Shown: in pieces, positions 50,158 to 58,839 of the stretch
Numbering within the stretch: position 1 is the stretch's first letter
Layout: every line of letters begins with the position of its first letter
Source of the DNA: SZUA-430 sp965227535
GTDB taxonomy: Bacteria; Pseudomonadota; Alphaproteobacteria; Micropepsales; Micropepsaceae
DNA: 64,000 nucleotides
Reading direction: 5' to 3'
Assembly: GCA_965227535.1 (NCBI GenBank)
Contig: OZ245761.1
Span: 2,356,001 to 2,420,000 of the forward strand
Made by a program: the position numbers and the translations under genes
The notes under the pieces: model-generated
The model's input: only the letters and a program-made list of their open reading frames with translations
What the model was told of the DNA's origin: nothing
Database searches by the model: none

Positions 50158-51851
50158 GTGGCCCGCCGACGCTTGGGAAGGCTCGCAACCGGCGCACCGA
50201 TCAACTGGTCGGCCGCAGCGCGCGCCTCATCCGTCACCTTCGCGCCGGCCAGCATGCGCGCAATCTCTTCACGCTTGGCAGCCGCATCCAAGAGCTCGAC
50301 GCGCGTCGTCATCGCGCCGGCCGCCATCGCCTTGGCGACCCGCAAGTGATGCGTGCCCCGCGCGGCAACTTGCGGCGAGTGGGTCACCACCAACACCTGC
50401 TCGCCCTGCGCCAGCCGCGCCAACCGTTCGCCGACCGCATCCGCGACCGCCCCGCCGACGCCGCGATCGACCTCGTCGAAGATCAACGTCGACGCCGACC
50501 CTTCATCCGCCAGCGCCACCTTCAACGCCAGAATGAACCGCGCCAACTCGCCGCCGGACGCAATCCGCGTCAAAGCCCCGAACGGCGCGCCGGGATTCGT
50601 CGCCACCATGAACTCGACGCGATCCTGCCCCACCGGCCCAGGCTGATCGTTCGCCAACCGATCAATCTGTGTACGGAACAACGCGCTCCCCAACTTCAAC
50701 GGCGCGAGTTCCTTGGCCACGCGAGCGTCCAGCGCCGCTGCCGCCTTTGTCCGCGCCGCCGTCAGAGCCTGCGCCGCCGCGTCATAGGCCTTGCGCGCCG
50801 CAGCTCTCATGCGCTCCAACTCCACCGCCCGCGACCGCGCACTCGACATCGCCGCAAGCCGCGCCTCGGTATCCGCGCGCTTCGCAGCCAAGCCGTCGCA
50901 ATTGCTGCCGTACTTCCGCGCCGCCGCACGCAACGCGAAGAGCCGCGTCTCGGCCTTCTCCAGCGACCCGGCATCGAACGCCAAACCCTTCGACGCGATG
51001 TCGACCGCACGCCGCGCCTCGGTCGCCTCGATCACCGCGCGGTCGAGCGCTGCAACCGCCGCATCCAATCTTCCCTGCGCCGACGACTGCGCGCGGCTCA
51101 ACCGTCGCAGCGCCAAATTCAACCGAGCCTCAACCCCGCCGCGCCCCATCAACGCATCGACCGCTTCGGAAAGATCGGCCGCGATCTTCTCCGACGCCAT
51201 CATGATCGCGCGCGCGTTGGCAAGTTCGCTCTCCTCGCCCGCACGCGGATCCAGCGAGCGCAATTCCTCCGCCACATGATTGAGATATTCGAAATCCTGC
51301 GCCGCGCGCGATTGCGTTTCCGCCTCCGCGCGCAAGGCCTCTTCCGCCGACGCCAACGCCCGCCAAGCGGACTCAACGTCCGCAACCTCGTCGCTCAGCT
51401 TGCCGAATGCATCGAGCAGATTGCGATGCCCGACAGCATCCAGCAGCCCGCGATCGTCATGCTGCCCATGTATCTCGAGCAGCATCGCGCCGGCCTCGCG
51501 CATGAGCCCGATCGACACCGGCTGATCGTTGATGAAGGCCCGGCTGCGCCCATCCGGCGAAATCGCCCGGCGGAATATCAGCGCGCCCGCACTCTCAAGC
51601 CCGTTGCCCGATAAAGCCGCACGCGCCGGATGCCCCGCCGGTGGATCGAACACGGCGGTGACCGACGCCTGGCCCGCCGCGCCGCGAATAAACCCCCGCT
51701 CAGCCCGCCCACCGGTGGCCAGCCCCAACGCATCGAGCAGAATCGATTTACCGGCGCCCGTCTCGCCGGTCAGCACGCAAAGACCGCGCGAAAATTCCAG
51801 ATCCAACCGCTCGATCAACACAAAGTCGCGGATCGACAGCGAAGTCAGCAT
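50154..51851 (-). CDS. recN: DNA repair protein RecN
   Basis: 565 residues. SMC-like protein acting in double-strand break repair. Walker A is LTGETGAGKSILLDALGLA, the signature is IASGGELARFILALK and Walker B is STLIFDEVDRGVGG. The central part is coiled coil. It lies between bamD and ligA, the conserved alphaproteobacterial order. Confidence 0.96.
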   Translation of the reverse strand: MLTSLSIRDFVLIERLDLEFSRGLCVLTGETGAGKSILLDALGLATGGRAERGFIRGAAGQASVTAVFDPPAGHPARAALSGNGLESAGALIFRRAISPDGRSRAFINDQPVSIGLMREAGAMLLEIHGQHDDRGLLDAVGHRNLLDAFGKLSDEVADVESAWRALASAEEALRAEAETQSRAAQDFEYLNHVAEELRSLDPRAGEESELANARAIMMASEKIAADLSEAVDALMGRGGVEARLNLALRRLSRAQSSAQGRLDAAVAALDRAVIEATEARRAVDIASKGLAFDAGSLEKAETRLFALRAAARKYGSNCDGLAAKRADTEARLAAMSSARSRAVELERMRAAARKAYDAAAQALTAARTKAAAALDARVAKELAPLKLGSALFRTQIDRLANDQPGPVGQDRVEFMVATNPGAPFGALTRIASGGELARFILALKVALADEGSASTLIFDEVDRGVGGAVADAVGERLARLAQGEQVLVVTHSPQVAARGTHHLRVAKAMAAGAMTTRVELLDAAAKREEIARMLAGAKVTDEARAAADQLIGAPVASLPKRRRAT

Positions 51852-51860
51852 GGGGGCACT

Positions 51861-51891
51861 CCTGGGAGCGCGGGCATCCCGCCCGCTCTGG
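51861..51891. repeat. Dispersed intergenic repeat (GCGGGCATCCCGCCCGCTC type)
   Basis: GGAGCGCGGGCATCCCGCCC then GCTCTGG is the reverse complement of the AGAGCGGGCGGGACGCCCGC repeat at 3430-3458 and 6592-6620. It lies between recN and bamD. When read through, such repeats encode RAGGTPAPPG-like peptides. Confidence 0.65.
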
Positions 51892-51918
51892 CAAGCGGTG
51901 CAGACTTAACCGAAAGAA

Positions 51919-51953
51919 CAAAAAGAGAAAAGAGCGGACAGGAAGCCCGCTCT
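51919..51953 (-). terminator. Rho-independent terminator of bamD
   Basis: On the minus strand AGAGCGG pairs with CCGCTCT (51947-51953 and 51931-51937). A long T-rich run TTTTCTCTTTTT follows. It lies about ten bases past the bamD stop. Confidence 0.85.
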
Positions 51954-51962
51954 CACACGACT

Positions 51963-52985
51963 CTAGAACCAGTCGAAGAACCCGCCCTCATCGTCCTTCT
52001 TAGGTTCAGGCGCGATGGTGTCGGTGGCGGTGGTCGCCGCCTCCGGTTCTGCCTCCGGCGCGGGCGCTTTCAGCTCTGCCGGCGGAGGCACAACTGCTGT
52101 CGTCGCGGGCGCGGAGACCGGCACGGCGCCCGCACCCGGCGCGGGCTGCGCCACCGGAGTCACGTCGCTGCCTTCGCCGACCTTGGCTTGCATCACCGGC
52201 TTGCCGCGCGGCTCTTTCCCATACTCCGCCATCAGCGCATAGGAATCTTCGTACCAATCCGTGCCCGGATAATTGTGGCCCAGAACGGCGGCGGCAGTGC
52301 GCGCTTCGCCCACGACGCCAAGCTGCAGATAGGCCTCGACCAAGCGGTGCAACGCTTCCGGCACGTGGCTGGTCGTCTGATACTTCTCGACGACGGTGCG
52401 GAAGCGCGAGATCGCAGCCAATTCCTCACCGCGGCGCAGATAGTAACGGCCGATCGCCATTTCCTTGCCGGCCAAGTGATCCTTTGTCAGGTCGAGCTTC
52501 AACCGCGCGTCGCGCGCATAGTCCGTCTGCGGGAAGCGCCGCACGAGCTCGCCGAGCGCGGCCATCGCCTGCTCCGTACGGCGCTGATCGCGGCCGACGT
52601 CGACGATCTGCTCGTACAGCGAAACGGCCTTCAGATAATAAGCGTACGGTGCGTCTTTGTTGCCCGGATGCAGCGTGATGAAACGGTCCGAAGCCAGGAT
52701 CGCCTCGTTGTATTTGTTGCCCTGATAATAGCAGAACGCCGACATCAAAATCGCGCGCCGCGCCCACACCGAATAGGGATGCTGCCGCTCGACCTCGTCG
52801 AACGCTTGCGCGCACGGGATCCAGTTGCCCTTGTCGAGTTGGGTCAGCGCCAGCGAATAGATCTGCTCCGGCGGCGTCTCCGGCATTTCCGCACGCGGAC
52901 GGTCGTCGTCCCCGGCGCAAGCGGCAAGCGGCGCGGCGATAAGGAGGGCGGCGCCGAAACGGACCAAGCGATCAGCAAACGACAT
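51963..52985 (-). CDS. bamD: Outer membrane assembly lipoprotein BamD
   Basis: 340 residues from the ATG at 52985. The lipoprotein signal ends in the lipobox LAAC. TPR motifs follow, including IYSLALTQLDKGNWIPCAQAFDEVERQHPYSVWARRA and KDAPYAYYLKAVSLYEQI. BamD is an essential part of the BAM complex that inserts outer membrane proteins. The ~90-residue Pro/Ala-rich C-terminal extension ending GGFFDWF is longer than in E. coli. Confidence 0.94.
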   Translation of the reverse strand: MSFADRLVRFGAALLIAAPLAACAGDDDRPRAEMPETPPEQIYSLALTQLDKGNWIPCAQAFDEVERQHPYSVWARRAILMSAFCYYQGNKYNEAILASDRFITLHPGNKDAPYAYYLKAVSLYEQIVDVGRDQRRTEQAMAALGELVRRFPQTDYARDARLKLDLTKDHLAGKEMAIGRYYLRRGEELAAISRFRTVVEKYQTTSHVPEALHRLVEAYLQLGVVGEARTAAAVLGHNYPGTDWYEDSYALMAEYGKEPRGKPVMQAKVGEGSDVTPVAQPAPGAGAVPVSAPATTAVVPPPAELKAPAPEAEPEAATTATDTIAPEPKKDDEGGFFDWF

Positions 52986-53153
52986 GGGTACCGACAAAGT
53001 TCGAGGAGCGGAAAAACGCCCACCTCTTTACCGTAACCGGACGCCCACCGCCAGACCGCCTAGGTAGAGCAAACGAGGAAGATTCTGACAGAAAAGTAAG
53101 GTTCCGGGGCGGCAAGATGGCTTCTCACCCACCGAGGCAGGCAAGAGAGCGAT

Positions 53154-53783
53154 TTACGGCGTGGGCGTTGCGGGTTTCGACGGCGCGGGCGACACGGGTG
53201 CCGGAGCAGCCGGCGCGGGCGCCACTGGCGCTTCAACGACGGGCAACTTCACTTTCTTCGTCTCGGCCGTCATATGGTCTTCGGCCGCCGCGAACCCCTT
53301 CAACGAAAATTTCAGGTCAAGCGGCTTCTGATTCTGGTCGTAGACGACGATCTTCGCATCGCCGCCTTTGCGCATGGCCTCGCGCAACTTCGCGTCCAAG
53401 AATCCTTCGACGACGCAGCCGAACGGTTCGCACCGTCTGACCACCACCTTGTCGATCTTTACCCCGCCCGCCTGCACGGTGACCCCGTTCGGCAACCACA
53501 CGCCGAGCGGCAGGATGATGCGCACGACCTGCGCCGCCTTCACCTGGTCGTAAGCGACCGAAACGCTCAGTACACGTTGTTTCGACTTCGGCTCCAGCAG
53601 CAACTGAACGGCGTCGCACGGCATCGGCTGCGGCGACATCGGACAGCGCACGAGCCAATCGTCGAACGCTTTCGTCGTGACGGGCGGCGGACCCGATGGT
53701 TTCGTCTCCGTCGCGGGCTGCGCCAAAGCCGGCGTCGCAATCAGCGAACCGGCGACAACGAGAAGCGTTAAAAATCGTTTCAT
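53154..53783 (-). CDS. Invasion-associated locus B (IalB)-like secreted protein
   Basis: 209 residues from the ATG at 53783 (MKRFLTLLVVAGSLIATPALA), a clear signal peptide. The IalB pattern is present: FDDWLVRCPMS, IILPLGVWLPNGVTVQAGG, RCEPFGCVVEGFLD and KFSLKGFAAA, with four cysteines likely to pair. A Pro/Ala tail ends the protein. IalB proteins are periplasmic or surface proteins, first linked to erythrocyte invasion in Bartonella but common in free-living species. Last gene of the secretion operon. Confidence 0.82.
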   Translation of the reverse strand: MKRFLTLLVVAGSLIATPALAQPATETKPSGPPPVTTKAFDDWLVRCPMSPQPMPCDAVQLLLEPKSKQRVLSVSVAYDQVKAAQVVRIILPLGVWLPNGVTVQAGGVKIDKVVVRRCEPFGCVVEGFLDAKLREAMRKGGDAKIVVYDQNQKPLDLKFSLKGFAAAEDHMTAETKKVKLPVVEAPVAPAPAAPAPVSPAPSKPATPTP

Positions 53784-53817
53784 GGAAATCGCAATTTTTC
53801 CGGTGAGTTGTAAGTTG

Positions 53818-54420
53818 TCACTTCGTTTCCGAAGAGTTCTCAGAACCACTCCACCAAGTTGTACCGCCCGAACCCATGCCACCGCGCTCTTCCATCTTGT
53901 CGAACGCCGGCACGAATCCTTTCAGCGAAAACGGAACCGCCACGGTCTGGCCACGCCGGTCGACAACGCCGACGCGACCCTCGGCGCCGGACTTCAAAAC
54001 GGAGAGATACGCGGCATCGACCACAACCGGCGCAACGCACCCGCCCGGCAGACACTGCGTGAACGCGACGTTGCGTTTATTCTCGCCAATCTGGATCACG
54101 ATGCCGGGCGGCACGGTGACGCCCAGCGGCATGATGGCCACCAGTTGATGCCCCTCACCTTTCGGCGCGCGCGCCAGATGAAGTTGCAACACCGGTTGGC
54201 GCGACCGCTGATCGAGAATCTGCTGCGACATCCCGCAGCCGACGGTGTCCTTCACCGCCTGACAACGCACGAGCCACGCATCGAAGCCGAACGACGCCGA
54301 GGACGGCGTCTCGCCGGAGGACAGCGGACCGCCGCCGCTCATCAAGCTCCAGACGCCAAATCCCGCACCGGCCAACAGCAGAACCCCGCCGATGGCCGCA
54401 AAGCTTCCGCGCCGCGCCAC
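53818..54420 (-). CDS. IalB-like protein with N-terminal membrane anchor
   Basis: 200 residues. The N-terminal helix (FAAIGGVLLLAGAGFGVWSLM) acts as an anchor or signal. The IalB core follows: FDAWLVRCQAV, AIMPLGVTVPPGIVIQIGEN, FTQCLPGGCVAPVVV and PFSLKGFVPAFDKM. It is a diverged sister of the next gene, arranged in tandem. It starts four bases after the TpsA stop, so it belongs to the same transcript. Confidence 0.8.
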   Translation of the reverse strand: MARRGSFAAIGGVLLLAGAGFGVWSLMSGGGPLSSGETPSSASFGFDAWLVRCQAVKDTVGCGMSQQILDQRSRQPVLQLHLARAPKGEGHQLVAIMPLGVTVPPGIVIQIGENKRNVAFTQCLPGGCVAPVVVDAAYLSVLKSGAEGRVGVVDRRGQTVAVPFSLKGFVPAFDKMEERGGMGSGGTTWWSGSENSSETK

Positions 54421-54424
54421 GGGC

Positions 54425-57400
54425 TTAGCGGCCCTTCATCTGCTGCTGCGTGACGCAGCCCGGCGCGTTCGCCGCTTCCGCCGCGCCCAACACGCACAAC
54501 TGATTGGCCAGCTGGTCGTTCTTGCCGTCGGAGAGATCGTCACTGACGATATCGACGCCGACGATCCCAAGGTCGTTCGGTCGCGAGGACATGTCGTCTT
54601 GCTCCTGCTGGAGGGCGCCGTCGCCGCTTTCGTTCATCGTTTCGCCGTTGGCTTGGGTCGCTTGCGAAGGAATATCCTGGATGGTCAGCGCCGCGGCGTT
54701 GCCCGGATCCTGGATAATGGTCGCGATATAGTTATTGCTGGCCAGGGTCAAGCCGCCGCCGTTGATCGCATAGTATCCGCCGACCGAGTCGATGCTCGCG
54801 TTGGTCGTGAACACCATCGTCCCGGCGGTCACGTCTTCGATGTCGTCCCCGTTGACGAGACCCAGAAGCTCACCCGTGAATTCGGGTTCCGGGAAGCCGA
54901 AGAGCCGGAACTTCGGATCGGCGCGATAGGTCAGCTGCGCCGGTGTGATCGTCAGCGCGAAGTTGTTTGACGCCGACTGCTCGATCGTCGACTCGTAGTT
55001 GCTGCTCGTCACCACAAGTCCTGCGCCGTCGATGAAGTAGATGCCGACGTCGGAGGTTTCGTCCGCGCCCGGCTCCCACACCAGATTGCCCAGCGTGACC
55101 TGCTCCATCGTCTCGCCGTTTCTCAAACCGGTGATCGAGCCGGTTAGAGTCGGGTTCACCTGCCCGTATATCCGCGTAATCGCGTTCGAAGTGTAGAACA
55201 GCTGCGCCGGCACAACCTCAAGCGCGAAATCATTGCCCGCATCCTGCTCGATGACGGAAACGTAGTTCCCGCTCGTCACCGTCAGGCCGCTGCCCGTGAT
55301 GTCGTACTGGCCGACATTCGATGTCGGTGTGGACGTCGAGGTGAACACCATCGTCCCGCTCGTCACGTCGCCTTGCGTCTCGCCGTTCTTGAAGCCGGTC
55401 AGCGTGCCAGTCAGTCCGGCGTTGGGATCGCCGTAGAAGCGCACCGCCTCATCCGCGACATAGGTCAGCGTCGCCGGCGTGATCTCGAGCGCGGTCGCGT
55501 TGTCGGCGTCCTGCAGAATGGTGAGCACGTAGTTCGGATTGATCACCGTCAGGCCCGAACCGTCCACGGCATAGAGCCCGACGTTCGAACCGGCGTTCGC
55601 CGCGCTCGTGAAGGTCAGCGTGCCCGAGACAACGCTCTCCAGCGTGTCGCCGTTGACGAGGCCGTCGAGATTGCCGTCGAACAGCGGATTCGCGTCGCCG
55701 TATTCGCGGTCTTCGTCGTTCGCCTGATAGAACAACTGCGCCGCCTGGATCGTAAAGGCCGTCGCATTGGTCGGCGCCTGAATGACGTTGATCTCGTAGT
55801 TCGGGTTCGTCACCACAAAACCGGTGCCGGTGACGGCATACGTGCCCGCACCCGACGTCGCCGTCACACTGCTGACGAAAGCGGGGATACCCACGCCGAC
55901 GTCATCGAATTCGTCGCCGTTCTTCAGGCCCACAAGCTCGCCGTCGACGTCGCCGGGATCGACGTCGCCATAGGTCGACGTGATGATATCGGCCAGATAC
56001 GTCAGTTGCGCCGGAACGATGGTCAGCGCCGTCGCGTTCGAAGCGGCCTGGCTCACCGTCGTGCTGTAGTTGCTGTTCGTGATCGTCAGGCCGCCACCCA
56101 CGATCCCGTAAGTCCCGATCGTCGTTTGTTCATCGGCCGGCGTTGCGAACGACAATGTGCCCGCGGCGACGTCGCCCGCCGTCTCGCCGTTCTTGAGACC
56201 CATCAACGTGCCGGTGAGCAGTCCGTTCGGATCGCCGTATTCGCGGCTCCTTGAGTCGGCGACATAGGTCAGCGTTGCCGGCGTAATGGTGAGCTGCCCC
56301 GGCGTGAACGTGAAGCCGTAATTGTACTGCGACGACAGCGTACCCAGCGTCGCGGTGATCGCGTACGGCCCGCCTGCGACGGAACTCGTTGCGTTGGCCG
56401 CCGACGTGATGTTCGGCGCGCCCTGTACAGCGCCCGCCAGCGTGTCGCCGCCGATAAGGCCGGTGACCCCATAGGTGAACGCCGGATTGGCGTCGCCATA
56501 AACGCGCGAGACATTGTTCGGCGTAACGGTCAGGTTCGCGGCTTGAGAGAACACGAACTTGTTGCCCGTCGCCGAGATGCCGGTCGGGTTCGCGGGGTTG
56601 TAGGCCGTGCCGTTATACGACGTGCCAACCAGCCCGTTTCGATCCGTGGCGCCATTCGACTGCGAATAGACGAGCCAACGCCCGTTCGGCGTCTGCAGCG
56701 CGTTCGAGCCGTTGTTGTTGTCGAACGTGCCCGTCTGCGAGGCGACGACCAGCGGCGTGCCGGTACCTGTCGCGACCAAGTTGCCCGAGAGACTGACGTC
56801 GCTGCCCGCGGTAGTGCCCAGGTTCTCGACCAGGATCGTGCCCGCGTTGATGTTGCGCACGGTGATGTCGCCGGATGTCAGGTTCGTCTTGCCTGCACCG
56901 TTCAAAATCGCGAGTCGGACGGCACCCGTGCCCGCGACGATGTCGGCGCCGAAGCCCATCGTGATGACGGCCGAGCCTGGATCGCGCTGCGCGTTGATCA
57001 CGCCCGCGGACAACAGGTCGTTGGCGATGATCGTCAGATTGCCGTTATCGGTCGTGATATCGGCATTGATAATAACGCTGCGGCCGGCTTGCATCGTCAA
57101 TGCACCGCCATTACCCCCCGGATTGTTGACGGTAATGTTCGACGACACCGTGATGTCGTTCGAAGCCTGCAGCGTCACCGCCGTCCCCGTATTCAATACG
57201 CTGGTGATCGAGTTGGGATTGATCGTCAGCGACGACGTGGACGACGCAGAGAACGTTAAAGGATTCGACGGCAGATTGGACGCGAAGAACGTAGAGATGG
57301 TGATGTTCTTCGGGTCGAGCGAGAGAATACCGGCCTCGCCGTTCGCAGCCGACGCGTCGGCCGTGCCCATGAAGCCGACATCGCCCTTGGACGAGACTTC

Positions 57401-58777
57401 AAGGAAACCGCCGTCGCCCGACGCCGCGCCGCCCGTGGCCGAGATCGAACCGCGGAAATCGGTCGCGACGTTCGACCAGAACTCGATCCGCCCGCCGTCG
57501 CCGCTGTCGATCGCGTCGGCCTTCAGGGTCGAGCCCTGCGACACGAACACGGTGTCCGCGTTGACGCTGCGCGAAGCGCCCGACCCCGTATAGCCGATCG
57601 CTATGCTGCCGCCGCCCGTCGTGCCCGACGCATTGATCGAGGCGTCCGACAGATTGATCTCTTTGCCGCCGATCGAAACCGTGCCGCCTTGGCCCGCCGA
57701 CCCGGTGGCGTTCAGCGAACCCGCAACGTCAACGCGCGAACCGCTCAACGAAATCGAACCGCCATGCGTACCCGAAGCGTTCAGTGTGCCGCCGACGTCG
57801 ACGCGGTTCTGCCCGCCATCGATCGTGATCGCCCCGCCATAGCCGGCAGGGAATGCGCCGTTGGCCGGAGCCTGCGGCGCACCGCTGCCGGACGAGCCGA
57901 CGAGCGCAACCGTGCCGCCCGACTGCGTAACGCCCGAGGCTATGATCTCGCCGTCGACGTTGATGACGCTGTCGATGATCCCGCGCGCCGCGCGAGCCGT
58001 CAGCTGAACGTTGCCCGCATCGATCTTGCCCGACACGTCGACCAAGGCGTTGAGCGGCTGACCGTCGGGCCCCGTCAATTGCTGGGCGACCTCGGCCGAA
58101 ACCGGGAACGAGATGAGATTGTCGCCGTAGAGATCGAGCGTGAACGTATTGCCGGCGCCCAGCGCCACCTTGCCCAGCTTCGCCGTGATGACGCCGGAAT
58201 TGCGCACCGACGGCGCCACGAAAGCGACCACGCCGCCCTCTTCCGCCGTGATCTGCCCGTTGTTGACGATCGAAGCGTTGGCCGCACCCGCCTGATTGAA
58301 CGCGTAGCTGCCCGCCATGAAATCGTTGTTCGAAATGTCGGCCGTCGTCGCGATCAGCCCTGCCGTGCTGACGCTGGAACCGTTCGCGAACACCATGCCG
58401 TTCGAATTGATGAGGACCAGCCGCCCGTTGGCGCTGACTTGGCCGGCGATCACCGAAGCATCATTGTCGAAGATGCGGTTCAGCGTGACCGATGTCGCAT
58501 TCGGCTGAATGAAAACCGCCGACTCGCCTGCGCCGACGTCGAAGCTGTTCCAATTGATGATCGCCCGGTCGCTGGATTGGTCGATCTGCGTCGTCGTCGT
58601 GGTGGGAGTCGAGATCGTAGCCGTACCCGCAACAACGTTGCCGCCTTCGGGACCCGCCAGGGCAAGCGACGTGAGGACCAGCGCACTGACGCCGGCGCAC
58701 AGCGCCCGCTTCAAACCCCGTCCCGACAAGTTCCGAGCAAAGGACTCACCCTGCTCGCCAACCGCCAAGCGCTTCAT
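54425..58777 (-). CDS. Two-partner secretion exoprotein (TpsA) with TPS domain and seven MBG repeats
   Basis: 1450 residues from the ATG at 58777 (MKRLAVGEQGESFARNLSGR). A signal region is followed by the TPS/filamentous haemagglutinin N-terminal domain: RAIINWNSFDVGAGESAVF, NRIFDNDASVIAGQVSANG, LVLINSNGMVFANGSSV. A right-handed beta-helix region comes next (ISLSGSRVDVAGSLNATGS). The C-terminal ~600 residues hold seven MBG repeats, each starting like LTYVADSRSREYGDPNG. The protein is probably secreted through the TpsB pore encoded 62 bases upstream and acts as a surface adhesin or matrix component. It ends with a Cys-containing tail (LCVLGAAEAANAPGCV). The role of the exoprotein is inferred. 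Confidence 0.88.
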   Translation of the reverse strand: MKRLAVGEQGESFARNLSGRGLKRALCAGVSALVLTSLALAGPEGGNVVAGTATISTPTTTTTQIDQSSDRAIINWNSFDVGAGESAVFIQPNATSVTLNRIFDNDASVIAGQVSANGRLVLINSNGMVFANGSSVSTAGLIATTADISNNDFMAGSYAFNQAGAANASIVNNGQITAEEGGVVAFVAPSVRNSGVITAKLGKVALGAGNTFTLDLYGDNLISFPVSAEVAQQLTGPDGQPLNALVDVSGKIDAGNVQLTARAARGIIDSVINVDGEIIASGVTQSGGTVALVGSSGSGAPQAPANGAFPAGYGGAITIDGGQNRVDVGGTLNASGTHGGSISLSGSRVDVAGSLNATGSAGQGGTVSIGGKEINLSDASINASGTTGGGSIAIGYTGSGASRSVNADTVFVSQGSTLKADAIDSGDGGRIEFWSNVATDFRGSISATGGAASGDGGFLEVSSKGDVGFMGTADASAANGEAGILSLDPKNITISTFFASNLPSNPLTFSASSTSSLTINPNSITSVLNTGTAVTLQASNDITVSSNITVNNPGGNGGALTMQAGRSVIINADITTDNGNLTIIANDLLSAGVINAQRDPGSAVITMGFGADIVAGTGAVRLAILNGAGKTNLTSGDITVRNINAGTILVENLGTTAGSDVSLSGNLVATGTGTPLVVASQTGTFDNNNGSNALQTPNGRWLVYSQSNGATDRNGLVGTSYNGTAYNPANPTGISATGNKFVFSQAANLTVTPNNVSRVYGDANPAFTYGVTGLIGGDTLAGAVQGAPNITSAANATSSVAGGPYAITATLGTLSSQYNYGFTFTPGQLTITPATLTYVADSRSREYGDPNGLLTGTLMGLKNGETAGDVAAGTLSFATPADEQTTIGTYGIVGGGLTITNSNYSTTVSQAASNATALTIVPAQLTYLADIITSTYGDVDPGDVDGELVGLKNGDEFDDVGVGIPAFVSSVTATSGAGTYAVTGTGFVVTNPNYEINVIQAPTNATAFTIQAAQLFYQANDEDREYGDANPLFDGNLDGLVNGDTLESVVSGTLTFTSAANAGSNVGLYAVDGSGLTVINPNYVLTILQDADNATALEITPATLTYVADEAVRFYGDPNAGLTGTLTGFKNGETQGDVTSGTMVFTSTSTPTSNVGQYDITGSGLTVTSGNYVSVIEQDAGNDFALEVVPAQLFYTSNAITRIYGQVNPTLTGSITGLRNGETMEQVTLGNLVWEPGADETSDVGIYFIDGAGLVVTSSNYESTIEQSASNNFALTITPAQLTYRADPKFRLFGFPEPEFTGELLGLVNGDDIEDVTAGTMVFTTNASIDSVGGYYAINGGGLTLASNNYIATIIQDPGNAAALTIQDIPSQATQANGETMNESGDGALQQEQDDMSSRPNDLGIVGVDIVSDDLSDGKNDQLANQLCVLGAAEAANAPGCVTQQQMKGR
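54690..56540 (-). repeat. Seven tandem MBG-domain repeats within tpsA
   Basis: Units of roughly 88-90 codons begin near VSRVYGDANP, DSRSREYGDP, DIITSTYGDV, DEDREYGDAN, DEAVRFYGDP, AITRIYGQVN and PKFRLFGFPE. They are diverged at the protein level, so they are old duplications. The first is the most canonical and the last has lost the YGD motif. Confidence 0.8.
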
Positions 58778-58839
58778 CGTCTTCCCCCCAGCATCCCATC
58801 CTGCACCGCGGGTCCCCACCGCACGGCGCAAACGTCACG

